From Ectocarpus siliculosus (taxonomy: Eukaryota > Sar > Phaeophyceae > Ectocarpales > Ectocarpaceae): DNA of 64,000 bases. The notes beneath the pieces are model-generated. The model was not told the DNA's origin. It made no database searches and saw only the letters and a program-made list of their open reading frames with translations. The DNA lies in NCBI GenBank assembly GCA_000310025.1, contig FN648539.1, positions 82,368 to 146,367 of the forward strand, in the 5' to 3' direction. Made by a program: the position numbers and the translations under genes. This document shows, one piece after another, positions 1 to 11,968 of the stretch (position 1 is the first letter of the stretch; each line of letters opens with the position of its first letter).

Positions 1-1099
1 CGGCGGGCTTCGCCGCCAACGCCGCCGCCGATGTTCATTTTTTTTCCCGGCCAACAGAGCCAATTCTGAGACTGCCTATAGCATCATTTTTTTCTCTTCC
101 ACGATTTGGGAGGTTTCTTCTACTCAATAAACACCAACCGACGCGGCAAGCGAGTGCACCTAGATGGCACACCACCGAAATTATCGAACGAGGCACGATC
201 TGGGGTGTATAGCGGCTTAACGGTGATTCACAAGAAGAATGATATCCGTTCAACACGCCCTTCAAGGTTACATGCATCGTACTTTGAGTCTAAACGTACG
301 TGTTCCGGTGCGTGCTATCGGACGCTGCACGGAGTGTCAAAATATCCTAGAAAAATGATCGGGAGCAACTTACAGGTATCCCACTAACGTACTTGTTCCG
401 GTGCGTGCTATCGGACGTACGGAGTGGCACACGCACGAAGAAAACTGACTGGGAGCATCATACAGACATAAACTCCACACAGCTACATCACATTGACATG
501 CCCCGCGTGCTCGTCTACACTGCTTGCAATGGGTAAAGTAAATACGTTCAACGAATGCCCTTCGTACCAAATCACAAGACGACACAGTCCCATGGCCATG
601 AAAAGCCCTCGCCCAACTGGGACCCTCCGATATTTCAAAGCTAGCTGCAGGATACGACTCGCCCTGCCCAAGATAGAGGCAACACTTGGAGGCGCACAAC
701 ATACATACAAGATGCAACAGAGACGATGCACGCAGCGCCTCTGTATCGCACCCACGCGCAACAGATGCCAGCAGCCCGTGAAACGGACAAATGGGTCCCT
801 TTGTTCCGCCTGAGCACCGTCAGGCTGCAGTGTTAATTGGGAACTGGAGCACCGAAAAACAAGCACGCGTAAAGGGAGTTCGAAGGGAAGCGCAAGGGTC
901 AAACAAGATCCAAGAGCTGTTGGCGATATCGATATGCTAGGTAGGGTACCGGGACGGAAACACGCCTCACAGCACGCAAGCTTCAGGGGTACGCCCCTAG
1001 CGAGGAAAGTCTCCATATACTCCATATGCCGCGATTGACACTCCCCTCCCTTGCTAGAACGGCCCAGGATCCGGTACACAAAGACACACGAAGTTCGGT
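1..1099. other. No recognised gene; imperfect direct repeat near 298-430
   Basis: I see no supported gene here. Open frames exist on both strands but none shows a domain, coiled coil or plausible splice chain. A unit starting with a GTTCCGGTGCGTGCTATCGG core at about 298 recurs at about 390, a spacing of about 92 bp, with diverged tails. The region lies downstream of the minus-strand coiled-coil gene and may include its 3' end. Confidence 0.4.
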
Positions 1100-4000
1100 T
1101 TAAGCGCCACATTTTTTACCTTGTCGGAGAACCCTCACAAGCGCCACAATCAATCTCAATACACAGGTGATCACGACAAATTGCACATACATGCCGATGA
1201 CGAGACAACCGTCACGAAAATGACTCTCGTAATTCGGTGGTGTTTCGGCGAGAGACATTACCCCAAGATGTGCCCCGCTGATTAGTGACCGACTCGCGCT
1301 TTCAAAGTCCCATTGACGGCAGAGCATCGTAATGTGCGAAGTTGCAAGAACTACCGAAGTGCGCTCATACAGCAAAAGCGTCGCTGCATTGATCGTCAAT
1401 ATTCCGGTTTTGGTGTTCGGTAGGACCTGTACAAATGGTAGTGTGCGGTAGTTAGTACTCGTAAGAAGTTGGTCCCGAGAAGAAACCATGTGTAAGTCCC
1501 GCCCACGTTTCGTGAATACAAGCAACAACCGGGGTATTCTCGAGAAGACCCGCCTCAAAAGCACACCAAATGAATTTCTCCCGAAGTTCCGTGGGAAGGG
1601 CTACCACAGTACTTCAACTCAGGGGCAAAGGACAAGGTTAAAACACCACTTACATCCTGAAGCAGTGCCATTGTGGACACATGCAGCGCGCCAATGTCTG
1701 CCTCGTACTTATCTCGCTGCTTCTTGAGTTGCATAGCCTGCAGAGAGAAGCATGCGATACTTTTCCGTCAGCCATTCTATTCTAACTCGACACGATTTTC
1801 AAGTATTCGTCGCCAACAATTTCTCCATCGTCGCAGCACATCGCATGACTTCACACGCCTGGATCGATCTGTTTCACCATCATCCGCATCGCAATAGCTC
1901 CTTGCCTACGTCGATCTCCACAAGCGTGGCAACAGGTCACAAAACATTTGACACAGCCTTATCCCAATCCGTCACGAACGTGCAAAACACGTTATCATGT
2001 CTTCAGAGAGAAAATCTCGAGCCGGACTTGAGAAACTAGCTCGAGCTGCTGAGACCCCCGCTCTCACCGCTTACCGTTTCCGCAAGTGAACCCTGGCACG
2101 GCATAAAGCCCGCAAAAAAGTTCAGACGTGCTGGCACACACACCTTCTCGCGCTTGAAACGTCGTGTCAACGACCGCTCCAGATTGCTTTTCTCCTTCTC
2201 TGCTCGCTGCAGCGCGGCGCTAAGCGCGCCCGCCTTTAACTCTAGCTCTTCCATTCGGGCGTGATCTTCTGACTTGGGCCGCCACGATCGGTCGCCATCA
2301 TACTTTTCTCCCTCACTACATCGACTATCCATGCCACCTTCCCACGCTGGTGCACCACCCCTTCCGCCTGCGCCAGGAGCAGTTTCTGTTCTCCAACCGC
2401 CGAGATTGCCCGCCTGCACACCAACATTGTGTCGCTGATCCACCTTCAATTCCACGATGCCTACCTCGTCAGTTTGAGAGCCCGATGTGGCCCGTGGTAA
2501 TGTGGCCTTGGCGGTGGTTAGCGATCCTGTAGTAGTACGGGATACCGCTGTTGTAGAATCTGTCGGCGGCTCTGCTGTGGTCTGCGAGCCTACGGTTGCC
2601 ATGGTCAAAGTCAGCGACAACGGCGCCGTCCGCACCAAGTGATCCGCCAACGCAGACCGGAAACGTTCCATGGATGACTCAACATCATCTCGCAACACTT
2701 CCATCGCAGCCGCAGCGTCAGCCTCCGCCTCGCTGGGCGCCCACGGGACCATAGCGCTGCTCGCCTCGTTTCTCAGCGCGGTCGTTAATCCCACCAAGGG
2801 CGACAGCACGAGTGCCTGCCGCCCGTTCCCTTTTGCGTCTGCGCCAAACAAACAGTCAGCTTGCTCGCAAAGAGACACCAACGCAGTGTGAAACAAGCGC
2901 CTGGCTGCAGAGAAGGCGGAAGCCCACGCGGTGGCTCCCACTTGAGCCACTGCCGCCGACGCCAACGCGGCCGAGACTCGTCTCTCTGCTTCATCCTCCA
3001 AGACCACCGTCACCTTAGGAGATGCTACGATGCTGCTCCCGTCGGCACCGGAGTCTGCCAGATCCACTCCACAGGCCGGGCACGCAGCGCCCACTTTATT
3101 GAGAATGTTGCTTTCCACCACTACGCCCTCTTCCGTGGAAGACGATGCGATCGACGCGATTGTGTTATCCGACTGACAAGCTTTGTCCAGTCCAACAGGT
3201 TCTCGGCTGCGCTCGCCAGAGCATTCAGACAACCCTGTGTCTGTGGTGCCATGCAACTGTTGTTCCTCCTGCCGCTGTTTTCTCACCTCGCACTGCAACC
3301 TACCGCAATGTTCGAGACACGCGTGGTACATGGACCGCAGTGAAATTTTTAAGTTCAGGTTTCAATAGGCATGTGGACGCAACACGTGTGGATCGCTCCA
3401 TATGTAGCTAACGTGTTATGCCGTTGGGGCCTTCTTAACAGCACAAGGCACCTGCCGACGGAAAGGAGGAGGCGAAACGGATTAATGTGAGAACGACGCC
3501 GAACACCCCATCATCTTACTTGATGAGTTTGAAGAACCACGGGCATTAAAGCACCCACTCAATGTTGGCTCACAGCGGGTGGAATAGGGCTCAAAGAAGG
3601 TGTAGTCAGGCGTTGCAGATTGAATGCAGGTGTTGCACGGGTAACCTTAAAGTTCAGAATCGAGAGCAAACTCACTTGTGAAGCTCATCGACCATATCTT
3701 GTTGAATGGCTATTTTAAGGTTCGCCATATCCCTGGCCTTTGCGGCCCGTCTCGCCACCACATGCTCACGAGCTGCCCTTGCGTTGGCCTCCGCCTTTCT
3801 CTGGTGTTCACACAAGTTGTAGGACAATGCAAATCGGGGGAGATCAGGCTAACATGCTCGGCAATGGCGGAACTCTTTATTCACACCAACAGGATTGCCG
3901 TGCAGCGCTAATGTCGCAGAGAACACGAGTGCTGTCTTTCCGTGGGAAAACACTGCCGCCTTTCAACCAAGTGTTCAAGGACGCACCCGTCGGCTGAACA

Positions 4001-7000
4001 GGGTACACCGAGTGCTGCTGGTAAACAAAGATTGCGGCTGAACAGGGTACCCGAGTGCTGCTGGTAAACAAAGATTGACGAAAAGACGCCTCCGATGACA
4101 TCAGCCTCGCCACTACTTAATCTTCCCTCTCAAACCCTCCTCTCTTCTTCACTCGCCTGCAAACCCTCCACACAACTTTCTGCCGCAGCTCTCATTGCAG
4201 CCTGCTGCCGCGCCTCCAGCACAGCCGCAGCCACCTCTTCTCCCTTCATCACCAATGACTTCTTTGCCTCCGACAGCTCTTGCCGCAAAGAGTGTATCTC
4301 CGCTTCGTGCCCATCCCCCAACACTTTCTCGTGCTCTTCTTTCTCTTCTTGAAAAACTGTCGTCGGTATGGCCTCCGCGGCCAAGGGTGGGCCCCCTTCC
4401 ATCGTCGGGGAAGGAAGAGGCTCGACAGATTCTGTGCAACGACTGGGCTCCGTCTCTGAACTGCTACCGTCGAAAGCGGACCGTTCTGGCGAAGATGCCA
4501 CCCGCTGAAGATTTTCCAGCTCCTCTGCGCGACGTTTCCAGCGTGACACCTGAGCAAAACACATCGATAAAAATACGACAAAGACACAAGTTGAATCCCC
4601 GACTGCCGTGCGGCTAGAACTTGAATACCTCAACGCCAGGAAACACCAAACACTATCGTAAGAGTGCAAGACTAGGGGTTGAGATCCAAAGCCACCCGGC
4701 CCCAATAAGAGAAGCATGTCTTCAAATCCTCCAGGGCAAGTAACGCTGAACGCAATCGAAGCTTGCACGCGGTTGGCTGTGACTGTCGGCCAGTTATGCA
4801 CTCGCCTGTCCTAGCAGCTGGTCTATGGTGTCATTCTCGCTGTATTGCCTGAGGGCCTGAACGGTCTCCCGCAGCGTCGCCGCCTCACTCGAAAAAGAGT
4901 CTGCCTCCTCCCGCCAGGAATCCCTGCCAACGTGTACGAGATGAGAAAAAAAGCACAGGCACATGTTGAACTGGTCATCACGCATAGCAATGGGCCACTC
5001 CACGATAGTGCAACCCTTCAATGAAATTGTGTACCAAAGGACAACGTTTTCTCCGTGTTTGCTGGAACGCCTCGAGCGCGAAGCTCGTTGAGTGTCACCC
5101 CTAGCCCTTCCCCGTGGGTAGTCGCTTACCTTTCCCCACAGGCATTCCGTAGCTTGCTCTTGGTCTGTTCTAGCAACGTGCGGAGGCCGCTGGCTTCCTG
5201 CCCCAAGGTCCGTGTCTCGCGCGCCGCACTTTCTTGAACCCGCTGCAGCTCCTCCCCAAACGCCCTCTCCGCATCCACCACGTCAGTGCTCCGTCGGGCG
5301 TGGAGGGCCCCTGAGATCCTCACCACTTCGGCGCGTGAGACGGCCACTTCGTTCTCGAGCTCGGTGGTTCTTGTTGCAGTCTTCTGGAGTTCCTCAGTGA
5401 GGACGGAGCAGCGCTGCTCCAGGTGTTGCCTGCGCAGTTGATGGCAAGCGCGCAAAAAAGGTGTGGCGATGAACATAGCTAGGAATCTCTCTCTCTCTGA
5501 GTTGAACGAGGTTTGAAGTGGTGGCACTGGCCACACAACCCATCATCTAGGAGAGAGGCCAGCAACTCGGCTCGTAGATTGCAAACACTTCAGTAGTAAC
5601 CAGGACACATGGCAGCATCCGAGTTGTTCAGTTGCATCACCTTGCGAGTGCTCCATCCACCAGTAGTTGAGATGTTCTGGTCAACTCCTCTTTCAGCCCC
5701 GACGCCTTCGCCAATGCAGCCACGAGATCCTCCTCGGCCCGTGCTTGAGTTTGCGCTTCGAGTTCCCCTCGCTAATGAATGGAAACCGTGCAGGCAAGAG
5801 GTACACGTACCGGGGAAGGGGTTAGTTTGCACCGTGGACCGTAAGGACGAAGAACACCAGGTACGTACCTAGCGCCAATACCTTCTGTCGCTACCCATAC
5901 AGCATACGTCGGTGTCTTGTACCAGTCGGTGCCTCATCACGGCGGGGAAAGTATCACTGCAGAAATAGTATGGATACTAGATATACGAGAGGCGGCATCA
6001 CTACTGAGTCGGGGAACAGTTGGCCGTAGGGAATGTTGGTCAAATCTTGCAGTGTCACCGGTCACCTGTCACCTGTCACCGCTTGCCTCATACCTGATAC
6101 CATGTCACGGGGAAGCAGCAGCATTAGCGTATTTTTATTTTTTCTGGCAATGAAGTCATAGCGTTTAGATGATCAACCTGTATTTCTACGGTTCTCCGAG
6201 CAGCATACGGCGATATATCTCCTGTGGGAAACAGGCTCAACAAGACAGTTCGGTGCCCATCTTTTGTATGTGACAAAATACATAGGCTGGCGGTGTAGAC
6301 TATGCGTAGTCTACCTGTGTACTTACAAGTAATTCATTTTACAAATTTCAGGTCCACCACAAACTTGTGAGCACAAATACGAACGAGAAGGCTAGCTCAC
6401 CTGGTCCAACTGGCGCTGCAGAGACCTCACCACAACATCTTTTTGTTCAATCTGAGACCGAACGATCACCAGTTCGTTGGTCAGCAGCGCCACTGTTGAT
6501 GCCGTCTCATGGTCTCGGTCAGGTGTGGGGTGCCGGTGCCTTCGACGTCGGTCGGTACGACGCTCGTGATCGGCAGCGGAATCGGTGTGACGATGGTGTC
6601 GTTTCCCCTGATGTCTTGCTACCCGTTCTGTGGAGCGCTCCGTCGCACAGCTGGACGAGGAGGAATAGATTCGGGTGGTTACGTCCGCCACTTCGCGCCC
6701 GCCTAGACCAGCCTCGGGGTTGTCGACTACAGCAGTGGGAACGCTGGTGTCGACTACCCGACTCCAACCTACGGGGCGCCAAGGGCGTGCTGTATTCGAA
6801 TAGGCATCATCACGTGGACTTCGTGGGACGTAGTGATGTTTTGTCGGAGTTGGCTCCTCCGAGCCGAAGGACACCAAGCTGGCGTCGTCTGTACGAAGGC
6901 GACGAGTGAGGATGGAGGCGGCGCGTAGTATAAGCAGTCGTATACTGTATATACAATGTATTCACGACGAGGAAACACGGGCGAAACGGAAACATTTGAA

Positions 7001-7423
7001 AAATTGTCGACCACAGCATACCAACCCCCAATAGTGAACCCTCTCACTATTCGGAGCGCTACTTATCGGATCAAAGCGGTACTGGTGCATGGCGCAGAAA
7101 CATCCGGTAGAATCCCATGCATGCAGATGTATGTGGTGCATAGATCGCCTGGCCGTGTGCAGGAGACATGCATACGGGCCCGGCAAAGCAGCACTTGCAC
7201 ACGAGAGCAAGATAGAGATACCCACGACGGACAAGACACACACACCGCACACACCCGTCACGTCTCCACTGCATGTTGCATCTGCTAACATCGCCTCCAA
7301 CTCCGCTAGCTTCTCCTTCTCCGTTTTTCTCGACAAGGCCTCCATCTCTCCACATATACCACTCCAGAAGGAGGCAAAGTGCTCTGTCTGTGTCTGGCGC
7401 GATGGGCTCAAATCAAATTTCAA
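1100..7423 (-). CDS. Long coiled-coil protein of unknown function, about 10 exons
   Basis: Minus-strand exons in transcript order: 7423-7255, 6888-6401, 5771-5641, 5429-5130, 4923-4806, 4549-4136 (or to 4157), 3800-3676, 3299-2144, 1737-1654. All splice phases agree, giving about 995 codons. The first donor (phase 1) is the least certain. A possible last exon, 1426-1100, is in phase and ends at TAA; it would add a hydrophobic stretch (VQFVVITCVLRLIVALVRVL) just before a basic C-terminus, like a tail anchor, but this is tentative. The N-terminal part is His/Arg/Ser-rich and looks disordered. The rest is mostly Glu/Gln/Lys/Leu-rich heptad-like sequence. The large exon also holds CPAC and repeated GSQT/VGVQA-type motifs as seen in some centrosomal or ciliary coiled-coil proteins. 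I do not recognise a family; golgin-like or cytoskeletal scaffold roles are guesses. It is divergent from MED17. Confidence 0.65.
3995..4076. repeat. Tandem duplication of about 41 bp
   Basis: Two adjacent copies of a unit containing GGCTGAACAGGGTAC and GAGTGCTGCTGGTAAACAAA lie in an intron of the coiled-coil gene. They differ by a short indel, so the duplication looks recent. Confidence 0.8.
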
Positions 7424-7553
7424 ATCGCATCGGTGGATCGTGAATCCTGTCGCATTGGGGGGTGGGGGGCGGGGTGCTGTTTCCTTCTATTTTTTGCGCG
7501 TGCCCCCTCTCGATCTCCTCCTTCTTTCTGCCTTGTGTGTGCCCTCCGTCTCT
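7424..7553. promoter_or_regulatory. Presumed bidirectional promoter between coiled-coil gene and MED17
   Basis: Only 130 bp separate the chosen start codons of the two divergent genes, so the interval (with the 5' UTRs) probably contains a shared promoter. It includes a G-rich block at about 7458-7474 with a GGGGCGGGG-like core, followed by a pyrimidine-rich stretch. No TATA box is evident. Either gene could have an unseen upstream non-coding exon. Confidence 0.5.
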
Positions 7554-10500
7554 ATGCCAAGCAATGCCAAGACGCAGGTCCAAAACGGTATTGATATGGC
7601 CACGAAGCTAAGCCATGTGCAAGGCATGGGCCCGAAAAGTGCTGATGTGAGCGAGGGTGGCGTGGCAAAACCGAAAAGTGCTGAGAAGGACGAGAATGGC
7701 GTAGAGTCGCCTCAGAAAATCGCCCTGGTACCGTTCGTAGCGGACCCAGTACACCAATACGACGGCGACGGCAATGCTTCTTGCGCCAGGTATGACTCGT
7801 TTGTCTTGAATTGTTTGATTCTAGTTGCGTTGTACTGCGGAAATTGTTGTTTGGTACGGTGATGGCTGCAGCACGCACGCGTCCGTCGAAGTTCATCATC
7901 CTATCGCTCTCTTTGGCGCCTTTCCAGGGAACGCTCTGTCCAGGACGACTTTCAGCTTGCAGTCCAGCAGACCCTCGCCGACCATGCCAAAGAAGTTGAA
8001 GACCAAGGCGATAGCCACGGTCACCCGCGAGATACGGGTGCAGGGGAGGGCAATGACGATCTTGAAAACGGGGCCAAGAAGGAGGAAGCAATCGGCAGCG
8101 GAGGCACTCACGAATCTGCATCTTTAGCTGAACACCCGTTGCAGAGCGCCGTCACGTCGTTTGACATGGCGTTGGGAGAGCTCAATCAGCTAGTCCATCT
8201 TGTCGATCTGGCCCGGGCGGGCGAGTTCATGGCACTGGAGAGGGTGACACCAAGTGACGAGGACCAAGCCAGGGCAATGTCTGACCAATCGGTGAGAGGG
8301 TATGCCCGCGCGAGAGTCGGCTACATCCAACAGATTCTCCTCAGTGTTGGTATTATCTACCAATTTGGTCGATATTAATTTGTTCTCAAATTCCCCACGA
8401 GAGTTCCGTACGGCAAGCGTCTTACAGGCAGTAGATCTACATGTAGACTTGGAACTTGGAACAACAGTATTGTACATGACACGGGGATATCTTGGGAACA
8501 TTGTCATTCCCCGCGTAAATCCACATCCATTTTTCGATCATGTGCGTAAATCGAGATTCCGTTGGCGTGTCCTCTTCTTACAGGCGAGACCTGGAGACGG
8601 TGTACCGCCGGAAGCTCTCCCATCGTTGGTGACCATGAAGAGGAGCCAGTTGAAAGGGGCGGCCGAGCAGCTTCGCGAACGAGCCAAGCGACTCCGAGAA
8701 ACGACTAAAGTGCAACTGGTGTTTCAGCAAGGCGTGGTGCATCTGAGGAAGAGTTGGAGAATAGTGGCCCCGAACCATGGCAAGGTGTGCGTGGGTTTCT
8801 TCATGAGCAGGGACCGCTACAACGGTTTTACCAATGAAAATTCGTCAGTCTCCTGCACGTAGGCAAACAGTTTATTACACGTTGTCTACTCAGCCATCGA
8901 GTTCCCCAGACAGCAGTGTGTCTAGATATTTTTATTTGTTGGCACTGACCGCGCTAGCCGACCGACCAATGAATAGACGTCAGTCAGCTGGACTAGAAAC
9001 GCCAAGGTGACTGCTGTTGTGGCACGAACGGCCACCACTGAAAACTTGTGTGATTTTTTCACGACCAACAGCGGTCTGTGCAACACAATATGTGTGCGTA
9101 GCAGCCTGCCATTCGGTTTGACGGAGGGAATCATCTGGAGCCCTTGTCAACCTCGCGCGCCTTTGCGCCTCTGTGCGTCGTCCCTGTGGTCGTAGGTCAA
9201 CGTGCCGCTTCAAGTGGGCGAACCGCTGTCAGTCGACTGCAGTTTCGGAAGTGCCGGTGGCAAGTCTGTGCCGTTCACCGCGGCTGCGGGTACCCGACAC
9301 AGGCATCCGTGGCTGTTCCAACTGACGTGCGGTGAGGGCGGGCGGCTGGAGGCGCAACCCTCGAATACGCAGGGTCTCAAGGCATTTGAAGTCCAGCTCG
9401 TATCGGTTCAAACCGGCATGTGCGAACACTCCCTTAGAGCTAGCTTTCCTGCACGAAGCGATCGATGCAGAAGGACGGACGCGGCAGCGGGAGACTGTCG
9501 AAAACCACCACCCGCAAGTAATGGAGGAGCGGAGCTCAAGTTGGAGAGACGGAGCGATGTTCGGATGGATGACCTTGAGCAACACATATCTCGCCTACAG
9601 CATAGCGTCTTTTGGGAGGAGGTCTTTGAAACTCTCAAGGCAGAGGCTTTGGTTGACGGGAAGGATGGATGGCTGGTTCATCAAGATGCGAGATGCGGCT
9701 CGGATGTTGTCGGACCTCGTACGGGGACGCCGGCGATGGCGCCTGAAGTGGTCGGAAGGATAGAATCAGGAGCAAAACGGAGATTAGTAGGCTTGAGCCC
9801 ACGAGGGATGACGACTTCCACTCTGAACGCTAGGGCTCGGGTGGCGCACGTGTTGGACGACGAAGTAATGGTGGAAATGGACAGCCACTCTCTCTTGGGG
9901 TATAGATTGGTCTCAGGCGAGAGTCCATCAAGTGGCTCGAGTGGGGGGTCTGGAAGTGGCTCGCCTGCAAAAGGCGGAACTTGCCCAGAGGACGACAGAT
10001 CTAAGGGACCAACGATGACGCAGTCGGCGTCCCTCTGTCAACTGGCCTTGTTGTATTGCGGGAGTCTTATCCGGGAACAACAGCGAACCCAGGAGGTTGC
10101 AGGGAGGGTTGTCAGTTCAAAAAGTCCTGTGAGCCGGGAAGTAGGAGCATGGATTTCTGCCGAATCTGGAGGGAGCACAACGGGAGGTGCCACGACGGGG
10201 GGGCGATTGTCGGCCGCGAGTACGTGGAAGTCGGTTGGACGTGTGTTGCTACACCACCTTTTTCGCTCGGAGGTAAGTCAACTATGTGCGTGTTTTTGGC
10301 GCACGGTTTGAAACACGCGCTCAGGAGATACCAACACAGGAGCAGATACGCCCGAAGATTCCTTTTTTGGTATGGGTTTGCGTGCATGGGTTGAACGTCT
10401 TGACGTTTTGCCTTTTCGCGTATTACAACTGCAGGAAGTTTCTCATCGCATTTGATACATCCTTGTCCAACTGAAATATCAAGCTCAACACTGCGCTCTG

Positions 10501-11920
10501 GTTGTTACATTGGCCGGAATTGCACACCCGTGTGCACCAGGTTGTCCAGGGAGTGGCGAACGTGAGTCGCTCTACGCAAAAGATCGGTCTTCCGTTGGCC
10601 GTGCGATGGACGCACTTGGAGGAGACCTACCGCACTAGTGCTCTTACTTTGACCGTAGGGCACTGCTTCCATTTTAGGGCGTCCTTGGACGATGGATGCG
10701 GGATCGTTGTGAGTGCCCTCCCTGGTCTGCAGAACCACGCAGATCAGCGAAGTGTGGAGCTGCAGTCTGCACGAGACCTTGAGCATTTTCTGCTCCGCGA
10801 GGTTTGTCGTCAAATCGTGCTTACATTTGGGGATATCACTGCGTCGTGGACAAGCGGGGTTATGTCGGAGGGAGCGGCTTGTTTCAGGGTTGAGCTTGAG
10901 CCAGCCGCAATCTATCTCTTGCCAAGCCCGAAAACAGAGGAATCCGGTCCCAAATCTACGGAGGAACCCCGTGGAAGCAGCTGCGAGGTCCGGGTTTATG
11001 TCCAAGGGGTGAGTTGTTGCCGCTAGAACACGTGTCGTTTTCGCCACTAGCGCTGCATAAAGGAATGAAGGAGATACCTAGCAAAAGTCTGGGATCAACG
11101 CAAACCCACAAAATTCATCGCGAAATGTTTGGCCACGCCTAAGCAAAAATTCTACTACTACTACGAAGTAATTGTTTCTCGGCAGTTCACCTGAAATCCC
11201 GAAAAACATAACGAATGACAAGTTAAAGGCTAGTTAAGGAGCTTCCGAGAAACTATTTCCGCTGGAATTGTTCAGGCCACTACTGGTACTGTGGCACCGA
11301 CGGCAGGTCGCTAGAGGCTTTACCCGTGGGAGAAGCTCATTCATTCGAGGGTACAGCAGTATACCCAAGAAAGACAGGGTACGAATATCCACATTGCGTT
11401 ATGATTGGTGGTCTTCGTGATCATGACGTAGATAGGCGAGATTGGTGCGTGGGATTAGCAGGTTTTACATCCACCCGACCGGCAAGGTACCTGGATCTCC
11501 CCCCTCCCCACCCATACCGATTTCACATACCGCTTGTTACCCCACCTGGTGCGGTGGTACTCTTTCGCTGTGGATAACACGAATAGTTCAACATGCTTCC
11601 TTAGAACCGGATGTCCATTCGGGGCTTTTTAGACCTGCTTTGACGTACGCCGCAAATGTCTCTTGGTGTTTTTTCATCAGGCGGGAGTTCAGATCGCGTG
11701 CAGCAGCTGGTCAACCTCGGGATGTACACCAAACGGGCAAGGTCCCCGAAATGAAGGCAAGGCTGGTTTTTTGACAGACACCACCCCAGCACGGCCTTCA
11801 GAAACATCGAGCACCACCGCTGCTACCCTGGAAGTGAATGTAGCAGAATGGGACAAGCTGGATGGACGAGATCTCTTCCAAAAGTTTTCCAGCCTGCTAG
11901 GGATATTGTATCCGTTGTGA
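7554..11920 (+). CDS. MED17: Mediator of RNA polymerase II transcription subunit 17
   Basis: Six exons: 7554-7789, 7928-8291, 8584-8784, 9196-10272, 10484-11008, 11681-11920. All junctions keep phase, predicting 880 residues (human MED17 is about 650). MED17 is a Mediator head-module scaffold linking activators to RNA polymerase II in the nucleus. Family evidence: a FDMALGELNQLVHLVDLARA segment, a helix ending VVHLRKSWRI (family: LRxxWxL), a LQHSVFWEEVFETLKAEA block matching the family's LQ...LFCKEIFAQLSREA region, and a C-terminus VAEWDKLDGRDLFQKFSSLL matching the VQWNKMEGRNF...LLMSAL ending. Low-complexity Gly/Ser inserts in exon 4 explain the extra length. The start was chosen as the first ATG downstream of a pyrimidine-rich leader. 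The stop codon overlaps an AATAAA (11920-11925), a possible polyadenylation signal. The acceptor of exon 5 (ATATCAAG) is weaker than the others. Confidence 0.8.
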
Positions 11921-11968
11921 ATAAAAATGTGACTTAGTATCTCGCATCGTGGAGAATCCATTGTGGGA

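Noticed and set aside
483-1112. 209-codon minus-strand open frame
   Set aside because: Composition is random-looking, an overlapping plus-strand frame exists, and there is no domain or splice partner.
10435-10474. Alternative MED17 exon 5 acceptor (AACTGCAG at 10434)
   Set aside because: It has the better acceptor consensus, but the phase-0 reading hits a stop after six codons; the ATATCAAG acceptor at 10483 gives an in-phase family match.
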